NCBI GenBank assembly: GCA_023392575.1
Contig: JAEVYV010000132.1
Location: 1 to 7,083, forward strand
DNA from: Bacteroidota bacterium
Lineage (GTDB): Bacteria > Bacteroidota > Bacteroidia > Chitinophagales > Chitinophagaceae
Length of the DNA: 7,083 nucleotides
Direction: 5' to 3'
The notes under the pieces are model-generated. The model saw nothing but the letters and a program-made list of their open reading frames with translations. It searched no databases and had not been told where the DNA came from. Shown here piece after piece: positions 1 through 5,324 of the stretch; positions within the stretch are counted from its first letter, which is position 1; the number at the start of each line of letters is the position of its first letter. A program made the translations under genes and the position numbers.

Positions 1-1
1 G

Positions 2-184
2 GTTTCTACTTCGGCCAACATCAGCGGCCAGCCATCACCGCCCTTTTTTGATGCTGTTTCCGGGGAAATAAAAAAGGCCGTTGATTATGTGGTGCAGTGG
101 CGCAAAGACGACCGCACGCCGGCTCAGCCCTCCCAAATCATTAAATGGAACAGCGACGGTTCGTATGTGTTCGTTCGAAAATAA
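2..184 (+). CDS. tsaC: Threonylcarbamoyl-AMP synthase (TsaC/YrdC/Sua5 family), C-terminal part
   Basis: This is the 3' end of a gene that begins left of the window; 60 residues and a TAA stop are visible. The family makes L-threonylcarbamoyladenylate from threonine, bicarbonate and ATP, the cytoplasmic first step of the t6A37 modification in tRNAs that read ANN codons. The visible part starts with VSTSANISGQPSP, the conserved STSAN segment of the YrdC fold. It continues with a VDYVV stretch, an acidic RKDDRTPAQPS segment and a short SQIIKW plus DGSYVFVRK ending, as in Bacteroidota TsaC-type proteins. The chain stops there, so it is the short single-domain form without the extra C-terminal Sua5 domain. 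The next gene on the same strand is a second tRNA enzyme, 95 bases downstream. Family call is firm; the N-terminal part, start and promoter are not visible. Confidence 0.88.
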   Translation, partial: VSTSANISGQPSPPFFDAVSGEIKKAVDYVVQWRKDDRTPAQPSQIIKWNSDGSYVFVRK

Positions 185-200
185 AGGAATGAAGAAGGAA

Positions 201-217
201 GGCCGGTTTTGCCGGCT
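201..217 (+). terminator. Small GC-rich hairpin after tsaC, possible weak terminator
   Basis: GCCGG (202-206) and CCGGC (212-216) form a perfect 5-bp stem around a TTTTG loop, extended by one G-T wobble (201/217). It lies 17 bases after the tsaC stop, a usual place for a terminator. No T-run follows, so it may only slow polymerase or protect the 3' end of the mRNA. Confidence 0.3.
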
Positions 218-266
218 CCTGGTTGCCTTGTTACGTAGGTACGGTTTACCATTCATCTCAGCCCTC

Positions 267-274
267 TATCTTTG
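267..274 (+). promoter_or_regulatory. Candidate Bacteroidota -7 promoter element for cca
   Basis: TATCTTTG matches the Bacteroidota -7 consensus TAnnTTTG at every fixed position. The -33 partner is weak: TTTA at 245-248, 18 bases upstream, where TTTG is expected. The element ends only 5 bases before the cca ATG at 280, so transcription would begin at or next to the start codon and give a leaderless or nearly leaderless mRNA. An 8-base motif with four fixed T/A/G positions can occur by chance, so this stays a candidate. Confidence 0.42.
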
Positions 275-279
275 CCCGG

Positions 280-1701
280 ATGGACATTCATTGCAGCGAT
301 AAAGAACTGGCCATATTTCAAACAATAGCAAAGGCGGCCGAAGGCCTGCACTATCCCTGCTATCTGATTGGTGGTTTTGTACGTGATAAAATTCTGGGAA
401 GAAGAACCAAGGATGCCGATTTTGTGTGCGAAGGAGACGGGCTGGAACTGGCAAAGCAGGCGGCGGCCTTATTCAAACCCCATCCCAAGGTCAATTATTT
501 CAAAAACTTTGGAACGGCCCAGTTTAAAATGGCCGATGGGTTTGATTTGGAGTTTGTCGGGGCCCGAAAGGAAAGCTATCGTTCCGATTCCCGCAAGCCG
601 CAAGTGGCTTCGGGCACGCTGAAGGATGACCAAAACCGAAGGGATTTTACCATTAACGCCCTGGCGATCAGCCTGAATAAAAAGGATTTTGGAAAGCTCA
701 TTGACCCCTTTAATGGCATTGCCGATCTGAAGCAGCAGTTGATCCGCACCCCGCTGGAACCTGCGCAAACCTTTAGCGATGATCCGCTGCGCATGATGAG
801 GGCCATAAGGTTTGCCACACAACTGAATTTTAAGATCTATCCCGAAACCTTTCATGCCATTGAACAAAATGCCAGGCGAATCAAGATTGTTTCGCAGGAA
901 AGAATTACAGATGAACTGAACAAGATCATCATGGCCCGCAAGCCTTCTGTCGGGTTTAAGCTCTTGATGGATAGCGGCTTGCTGCACCTCATTTTCCCGC
1001 AAATGGTGGAACTGGCCGGTGCCGAGTATCTAGAAGGACAGGGGCACAAGGATAATTTTTATCATACCCTGCAGGTGTTGGATAATGTGGCCGAGAGAAC
1101 CAATGATTTGTGGCTGCGCTGGGCGGCTATTTTGCACGATATTGGCAAACCGGCCACCAAGCGTTTTGAACCGGGTCATGGCTGGACCTTTCATGGGCAC
1201 GAGGTGGTGGGCGGCCGGATGGTGCCCAAAATTTTTACCCAATTAAAATTGCCTCTGGGTGAAGAGATGAAATATGTGCGCAAACTGGTAGAACTGCATT
1301 TGCGGCCCATTTCGCTTACCAAGGAAAATATTACCGACTCGGCCATCCGCCGCTTGTTGTTTGATGCCGGGGAACATATAGATGACCTGATGATCCTGTG
1401 CAGTTGCGACATTACTTCTAAAAACAAATGGAAGGTAAACCGCTACCTGGAAAACTTTGAGCTGGTACGGCAGCGCTGTAAAGAGGTGGAGGAGAAGGAT
1501 CACATCCGTAACTGGCAGCCGCCCATTACCGGCGAAGTCATTATGAAAACCTTTGGCATCCCGCCGTCAAAACCCGTTGGGGTGATCAAGGATGCGATCA
1601 AAGATGCCATCCTGGACGGTGACATTCCCAATGAGTACGAAGCGGCGTTTCGGTTTATGCTGCAAAAAGGAGCGGAAAATGGCTTGCATCCAAAAGCATA
1701 A
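280..1701 (+). CDS. cca: CCA-adding tRNA nucleotidyltransferase with HD domain
   Basis: A 473-residue cytoplasmic enzyme that builds or repairs the 3' CCA end of tRNAs from CTP and ATP without a nucleic acid template. It is a class II (bacterial-type) nucleotidyltransferase: GGFVRD at residues 31-36, catalytic carboxylates D45 and D47 in KDADF, RRDFTINA at 120-127 and DPLRMMRAIRFA at 168-179. The C-terminal half carries an HD domain with HD at 286-287 (AAILHDIGKP) and likely metal ligands H262, H305 or H307, and D377. HD domains in this family are linked to phosphohydrolase activity, but activity here is inferred. The ATG at 280 was chosen because homologous sequence starts shortly before CYLIGGFVRD; an in-frame TTG at 223 would add 19 unconserved residues and read through the candidate promoter. 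No Shine-Dalgarno is visible. Some bacteria split CC- and A-addition between two enzymes; full CCA activity is assumed because only one gene is seen here. Confidence 0.93.
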   Translation: MDIHCSDKELAIFQTIAKAAEGLHYPCYLIGGFVRDKILGRRTKDADFVCEGDGLELAKQAAALFKPHPKVNYFKNFGTAQFKMADGFDLEFVGARKESYRSDSRKPQVASGTLKDDQNRRDFTINALAISLNKKDFGKLIDPFNGIADLKQQLIRTPLEPAQTFSDDPLRMMRAIRFATQLNFKIYPETFHAIEQNARRIKIVSQERITDELNKIIMARKPSVGFKLLMDSGLLHLIFPQMVELAGAEYLEGQGHKDNFYHTLQVLDNVAERTNDLWLRWAAILHDIGKPATKRFEPGHGWTFHGHEVVGGRMVPKIFTQLKLPLGEEMKYVRKLVELHLRPISLTKENITDSAIRRLLFDAGEHIDDLMILCSCDITSKNKWKVNRYLENFELVRQRCKEVEEKDHIRNWQPPITGEVIMKTFGIPPSKPVGVIKDAIKDAILDGDIPNEYEAAFRFMLQKGAENGLHPKA

Positions 1702-1754
1702 ACCCGAAGGTTTTAAAGCGGTTCGTTTGCTGCTGGCATCGTAAAGTTTTACAC

Positions 1755-1762
1755 TATATTTG
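1755..1762 (+). promoter_or_regulatory. Candidate Bacteroidota -7 promoter element before the pRiA4b ORF-3-like gene
   Basis: TATATTTG matches TAnnTTTG fully. A TTTG at 1726-1729 could be the -33 element, but its 25-base spacing is longer than usual; a poorer TGG at 1734-1736 gives 18 bases. The site lies in the 88-base gap after cca and would give a leader of roughly 20 bases before the ATG at 1790. If real, the small gene can be expressed apart from cca. Confidence 0.42.
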
Positions 1763-1789
1763 GAGTTTATTGAATGCGAAACAGAACAC

Positions 1790-2356
1790 ATGGCTATACT
1801 GAAATTTCGAGTTTATTTTGAAGAGGATGACAGTGTTTACCGGGACATTGCCATCAAACACCAGCAAAGTTTTTTTGATTTACACGAAGCGATTTTAAAG
1901 GCTTACGAGTTTGATTCAAAACATGCCGCCACTTTTTACCGCAGCAACGACAACTGGCAGCGGGGAAGAGAAATTACACTTGAGGCATACAATAAGCAAT
2001 ACAAGGTGGCCCCTTTGCTGATGAAAGAAACAACCATTGGTTCTGAAATCAGGGATACCAATCAGCGCTTTATATACACCTATGATTTTGTGAAGGGATG
2101 GACCTTTCTTATTGAGCTGATTAATGTTTCGAAAGAAGAAAACCCCAAGCTGACCTATCCGGCTTTGGTGCGAAAAGAAGGAATTGCACCAAGCCAGTAT
2201 GGAACCAAAAGCCTGCTGGGCGAACGCTTTACCGATGTGGAAGAAAAATACGACCTGAACAAAGGCGCGGAAGGTTTTGGCGAAGAAGGCGAGGAGGGCA
2301 GCGATGATTATGGAACCGGCGCCGAAGAAAGCGACAATGAAAAAGAAGATTATTAA
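1790..2356 (+). CDS. Plasmid pRiA4b ORF-3-like family protein with acidic tail
   Basis: A 188-residue soluble protein with no signal peptide or membrane segment. The body has the pattern of the pRiA4b ORF-3-like family: an N-terminal MAILKFRVYF strand, a helical segment with AILKAYEF and H45 (residues 34-48), then AATFYRSND, and the diagnostic RFIYTYDFVKGWTFLIEL stretch near 93-110. The general family motif is YDFGD-x-W; here VKG replaces the GD part. Residues 159-188 are strongly acidic, with 13 Asp or Glu in 30 and one Lys, probably disordered. Databases sometimes name this family an IS1096 passenger TnpR protein, but nothing mobile surrounds it here. No biochemical function is established to my knowledge. 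Its place between cca and miaA suggests a link to tRNA or RNA metabolism, which is inference only. The ATG at 1790 is preferred over an in-frame TTG at 1760 that lies inside the promoter-like element. Confidence 0.82.
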   Translation: MAILKFRVYFEEDDSVYRDIAIKHQQSFFDLHEAILKAYEFDSKHAATFYRSNDNWQRGREITLEAYNKQYKVAPLLMKETTIGSEIRDTNQRFIYTYDFVKGWTFLIELINVSKEENPKLTYPALVRKEGIAPSQYGTKSLLGERFTDVEEKYDLNKGAEGFGEEGEEGSDDYGTGAEESDNEKEDY

Positions 2357-2376
2357 TTTTAATTGGATTTAAACCG

Positions 2377-2412
2377 AAGAACTCTGTCATTGAAAAGGGA
2401 CAGAGTTTTTTT
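2377..2412 (+). terminator. Strong intrinsic terminator or attenuator directly before the miaA start
   Basis: AACTCTGTC (2380-2388) and GACAGAGTT (2399-2407) form a perfect 9-bp stem with a 10-base loop (2389-2398), followed by an unbroken run of seven T from 2406 to 2412. The stem can extend through G-T and A-T pairs into the T-run. It starts about 20 bases after the preceding stop codon, the classic layout of a Rho-independent terminator for that gene. The unusual part is that the T-run touches the miaA ATG at 2413. The loop holds AAAAGGGA, the only Shine-Dalgarno-like sequence near that start, so the hairpin could also affect miaA translation. Confidence 0.8.
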
Positions 2413-3315
2413 ATGGATACCGTGTCAAAAAATAAAACCGTTATCGTTATTGCCGGACCGACGGCGGTGGGCAAAACATCCGTGGCAATCGAAGTGGCCC
2501 GGCATTTTCGCACCCAAATCATTTCTGCCGACAGCCGTCAGTGCTACAAAGAACTAAACATCGGCGTGGCCCGGCCTTCCGAAAAAGAACTGGCGGCGGT
2601 AGTGCATTATTTTATTGCCTCGCATTCCATTCATGAAAAAGTCAATGCCGTCACATTTGAAAATTACGCCCTGGACAAGCTGGCACAAATTTTTGAAAAG
2701 AACGATGTGGCGGTGGTGGTTGGGGGCACAGGCCTTTATATCAAAGCCCTGATCGAGGGGATGGATGAAATTCCCGAAGTGCCGGAATCGGTGCATCTGG
2801 CGGTCATTGATGCGTATAAAACGAATGGCCTGGAATGGTTGCAGCAACAGGTTCAGCAGGATGATCCGTTTTTTTATCGGAATGGGGAAATTCAAAACCC
2901 CCAACGGTTGATGCGGGCCTGGGAAGTGTATCAGGCCACCGGCCAATCGATTTTAAGCTTTCAAAAAAATAAAAAGGCACAGCGGGATTTTAGCGTCAAA
3001 AAAATAGCGTTGCAACTACCCAAAGAAGCCCTGCACCGCAACATCAATACCCGGGTCGATCAAATGATGGAGCAGGGGCTGTTGGAGGAAGTTCGTTCCC
3101 TGCTTCCTTACCAGCAGGTGAACGCCCTGCAAACGGTGGGTTATAAAGAATTGTTTGCTTATTTAAACGGAGAAACGTCTTTACCTGAAGCCGTTGAGCT
3201 GATCAAAAAAAATACACGGCAATACGCCAAGCGGCAAATGACCTGGTTTCGAAAAGACAAAGAGTTTATCTGGTGTCCGCCCGACACGGAACAGGTAAAA
3301 GAATGGTTTGGTTGA
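2413..3315 (+). CDS. miaA: tRNA dimethylallyltransferase MiaA
   Basis: A 300-residue cytoplasmic enzyme, normal family length, that transfers the dimethylallyl group of DMAPP to N6 of A37 in tRNAs reading UNN codons, giving i6A37. The P-loop GPTAVGKT is at residues 15-22. SADSRQ follows at 38-43, with D40 aligning to the catalytic Asp of the family, then VGGTGLY at 103-109, NPQRLMRAWEVYQATG at 162-177, TVGYKEL at 241-247 and NTRQYAKRQMTWFR at 267-280, the C-terminal tRNA-contact signature. The ATG at 2413 is the only ATG giving a complete P-loop region. It directly follows the T-run of a terminator-like hairpin, so expression must come from read-through, from a promoter I could not identify with confidence, or from regulated attenuation. 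The neighbour across the next gap is convergent, so miaA ends this co-directional block. Confidence 0.95.
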   Translation: MDTVSKNKTVIVIAGPTAVGKTSVAIEVARHFRTQIISADSRQCYKELNIGVARPSEKELAAVVHYFIASHSIHEKVNAVTFENYALDKLAQIFEKNDVAVVVGGTGLYIKALIEGMDEIPEVPESVHLAVIDAYKTNGLEWLQQQVQQDDPFFYRNGEIQNPQRLMRAWEVYQATGQSILSFQKNKKAQRDFSVKKIALQLPKEALHRNINTRVDQMMEQGLLEEVRSLLPYQQVNALQTVGYKELFAYLNGETSLPEAVELIKKNTRQYAKRQMTWFRKDKEFIWCPPDTEQVKEWFG

Positions 3316-3318
3316 GAT

Positions 3319-3340
3319 GAAAGTTACTGAAGTTACTTTC
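3319..3340. repeat. Imperfect palindrome in the convergent gap between miaA and the kinase gene
   Basis: GAAAGT (3319-3324) pairs with ACTTTC (3335-3340); after one T/T mismatch three more inner pairs form, leaving almost no loop. The same stretch reads as two copies of AGTTACT. It begins 4 bases after the miaA stop and fills most of the 35-base convergent gap. It lacks a T-run on either side, so on its own it is a poor terminator. Confidence 0.35.
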
Positions 3341-3350
3341 CGGTAGCTGT

Positions 3351-5087
3351 TTAAGCGGTTGTTCCGTTTTTTTGTTTTTCCGGCAGGTAGATGTAAAAAC
3401 GGGCACCTTTGTTTACTTCGCCCCTGGCATACATAAGTCCGCTGTGGTTTTCCACCACTTTTTTGCAAAGCGCCAGGCCAATGCCCGAGCCGGGATAGGT
3501 TTGTTTGTCGTTTAATCTTTTAAACAATCCAAATATCTGGTCGGCGTATTCCTGGCTAAAGCCAATGCCGTTATCGGAAAAAACAATCTCGTAATATATC
3601 GAGTCTTTGCTCAGACCCAGTTCTTCCTTTTGCTCTTCCGACACCGCTTTGCACGAAATGCGGAGCTCTGGCTTTTCCCCCTCTTTTGCAAATTTTAAGG
3701 AGTTGTTGATCAAATTGTAAAAAAGCTGGTTCATTTGCAGGGGAATGGCTTCAATGACAGGCAACAAATCTTTTTTAACAACCGCTTCCCGCTGCAGAAT
3801 GGAAAGATCAAAATCGGCCAGGGTAGCATCCAGAATTTTATTGAGGTCGGTTTGAACAAATCCCTGTTCCCGCCGCATGCTGGAAAAGCTGAGAATGTCT
3901 TTGATCAGCACCGACATGCGTTCTGCCGATTGAATGATTTTATCCAGTTGCTGCCGGCCTTTTTCATCCAGTTTCTCCGCCTGGGTTTCCTGCAAATAAC
4001 TTCCAAAAGACCGGATCTTGCGCAAAGGCTCCTGCAGGTCATGGCTGGCGATGTATGCGTATTGTTCCAGTTCGTCGTTGGATCGCTGCAATTGAGTGAT
4101 GTTGTCTTTTAATTCCTCTTCATATTTTTTTAGTTGGCTGATGTCTTGAAAAGAAGCCGTTATGCCGTCGTTGAGCTTGACCAACGATACCAAAAACCAC
4201 TTTAGCTGTCCTGCCCGTTCATAAGTTGTTTCAAAAACCATAGACTGGCCCGTTTCCACCACCTTTACATATTGCTCAAACAGGTCAAGTCCTTTGGTGT
4301 AAAACGAAGCATCTTTAAACCTTTTGCCCAGATAATTTTTGGGGTTGATGCCGAGCAGTTCTTCGGTTGACCGGTTAACAAACTGTATTTTGAAGTCCAC
4401 GATCTCGTCTTTTTTCCGGATGGCTTTGTAATTGACAATACCGTTTCGGGACGTATCCAGAACCGACTCCAGAAATCCTTCCAGCCAAAGACGTCTTCGG
4501 GAAAGAAAAAAGGTAGACAAAAAGGTAGACAGAATGATGGCCACGGCCAAAAAGGCAAATACAACCGTCAACAAATTATTGAGCCGGGTAGACTCGTCTA
4601 ATTTTTGATCCAGATAATTGAGTAGGTCTTTTTCATGGGCAACACCGCGGTTAATGATTTCGTGAATGTTGAACAAATATTGCAGTCGCCAGCCTTCGCC
4701 CGACTGGATGATCTCTGCTATATTTTTTTGCAGCAGCGTATACATCTGGCCGCTGATCATGCTGGACAAAGAATCAACCAGTTTTACTTGCTCTGTGTCG
4801 CCCCGCACCAGTTTCTTTAATGCAATTACTTCGTTGTTGACCTGCAGGGCTTCTTTTTTAAACAAGGTGTAGAATTCTTTTTCCGCCAGGGTGTCGTAGC
4901 TGGGCGAATAGATCTGGGCGCTTTTAAGATGATTGGAAAGGCTCTCAAGCAAGGTGATGACATTCCGGGTATGGGTTACTGAACTGTTGTACTCCTTCAT
5001 TCTTTCAAAGCTTATCCGGTTAAGGATAATAACAACAATCAGTAAGAGGAACGAGACAATAAATGCATAAAACGTTTTGCTGTTCAT
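3351..5087 (-). CDS. Membrane-bound PAS-domain sensor histidine kinase
   Basis: A 578-residue two-component sensor. Membrane segments lie at about 7-22 and 172-195. They enclose a 150-residue, apparently helical extracytoplasmic region resembling CHASE3 or four-helix-bundle sensors. A PAS domain follows at about 204-318, ending in GITASFQDIS, then a short coiled-coil linker at 320-342. The HisKA H-box is YIASHDLQEPLRKI with H349 as phospho-acceptor, in the style common to Bacteroidota and phytochrome-like kinases. The ATPase domain shows the N-box NLINNSLKFA (458-467), G1 DNGIGF (505-510), F-box IFGLFKRL (518-525) and G2 GSGIGLAL (533-540). All residues needed for autophosphorylation look present. 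There is no fused receiver domain and no response regulator in the window, so the partner is elsewhere or out of view. The ligand is unknown. The ATG at 5087 directly precedes the first membrane segment. No Bacteroidota promoter consensus was found upstream. Confidence 0.92.
   Translation of the reverse strand: MNSKTFYAFIVSFLLLIVVIILNRISFERMKEYNSSVTHTRNVITLLESLSNHLKSAQIYSPSYDTLAEKEFYTLFKKEALQVNNEVIALKKLVRGDTEQVKLVDSLSSMISGQMYTLLQKNIAEIIQSGEGWRLQYLFNIHEIINRGVAHEKDLLNYLDQKLDESTRLNNLLTVVFAFLAVAIILSTFLSTFFLSRRRLWLEGFLESVLDTSRNGIVNYKAIRKKDEIVDFKIQFVNRSTEELLGINPKNYLGKRFKDASFYTKGLDLFEQYVKVVETGQSMVFETTYERAGQLKWFLVSLVKLNDGITASFQDISQLKKYEEELKDNITQLQRSNDELEQYAYIASHDLQEPLRKIRSFGSYLQETQAEKLDEKGRQQLDKIIQSAERMSVLIKDILSFSSMRREQGFVQTDLNKILDATLADFDLSILQREAVVKKDLLPVIEAIPLQMNQLFYNLINNSLKFAKEGEKPELRISCKAVSEEQKEELGLSKDSIYYEIVFSDNGIGFSQEYADQIFGLFKRLNDKQTYPGSGIGLALCKKVVENHSGLMYARGEVNKGARFYIYLPEKQKNGTTA
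3353..3379 (+). terminator. Possible miaA terminator overlapping the 3' end of the kinase gene
   Basis: On the plus strand, AAGCGG (3353-3358) can pair with CCGTTT (3364-3369), one pair being a G-T wobble, around a TTGTT loop. The following bases run TTTTTTT, then G, then TTTTT. This has the right shape to end rightward transcripts from miaA, but the T-rich stretch also encodes the Lys-rich C-terminus of the opposing gene, so coding alone could explain it. Confidence 0.35.
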
Positions 5088-5274
5088 GAAGCTACCCGTG
5101 GGTTAACGATTTTTCTAAGGTAAAATTATTCCTTAACGATGCATTACCCGGCGGCAAGGGATTAAAACCTTCACAATAATGCATTTCTCATCCTTAACCG
5201 TCTTTCAAACTCCATGCCTTTGTTGGTCGCTGCATGAAAGAGAAGGCAATAAATTTTCAGGGCTGCTGCATTAC
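5088..5274. other. Gap upstream of the histidine kinase gene, no gene seen
   Basis: About 190 bases between the kinase start and the terminator of the next left-pointing gene. It must carry the kinase promoter if the terminator is efficient, but I find no TAnnTTTG on the minus strand; the nearest is TAATTTTA (complement of 5121-5128). TTAACGAT occurs twice on the plus strand (5103-5110 and 5133-5140) and could be a binding site, though two 8-base copies are weak evidence. I see no convincing ORF or RNA gene. Confidence 0.4.
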
Positions 5275-5304
5275 AAAAAAGAGCACCCATAAGTGCTCCT
5301 TTTT
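5275..5304 (-). terminator. Bidirectional intrinsic terminator after the FadL-like gene
   Basis: GAGCAC (5281-5286) and GTGCTC (5293-5298) form a perfect 6-bp stem around CCATAA. Six A at 5275-5280 give a T-run on the minus strand directly after the stem; TTTTT at 5300-5304 serves the plus strand one base after it. It begins about 20 bases beyond the stop of the left-pointing outer membrane protein gene and separates it from the kinase gene. Confidence 0.85.
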
Positions 5305-5324
5305 GTATATGGGAAATTTTGGTA

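Noticed and set aside
223..279. In-frame TTG start that would lengthen the CCA enzyme by 19 residues
   Set aside because: The added residues do not look like the family, run through the promoter-like element, and the ATG at 280 fits the usual distance to GGFVRD.
469..1002. A 177-residue open frame on the minus strand inside cca
   Set aside because: The plus strand there encodes conserved nucleotidyltransferase motifs; the antisense product has no recognisable domain, and such long shadows are common in this codon usage.
1760..1789. In-frame TTG start for the pRiA4b ORF-3-like protein
   Set aside because: It lies inside the TATATTTG element, and the MAILKF start at 1790 matches the family's first strand.
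1790..2356. Reading the pRiA4b ORF-3-like gene as part of a transposon because of the IS1096 passenger name
   Set aside because: No transposase, terminal inverted repeats or target duplications are seen, and the neighbours are housekeeping tRNA genes.
2554..2946. A 130-residue minus-strand open frame inside miaA
   Set aside because: Shadow of a well-conserved gene with no motif of its own.
3735..4112. A 125-residue plus-strand open frame opposite the kinase domain
   Set aside because: It mirrors the H-box and linker region of the kinase and has no coding signature.
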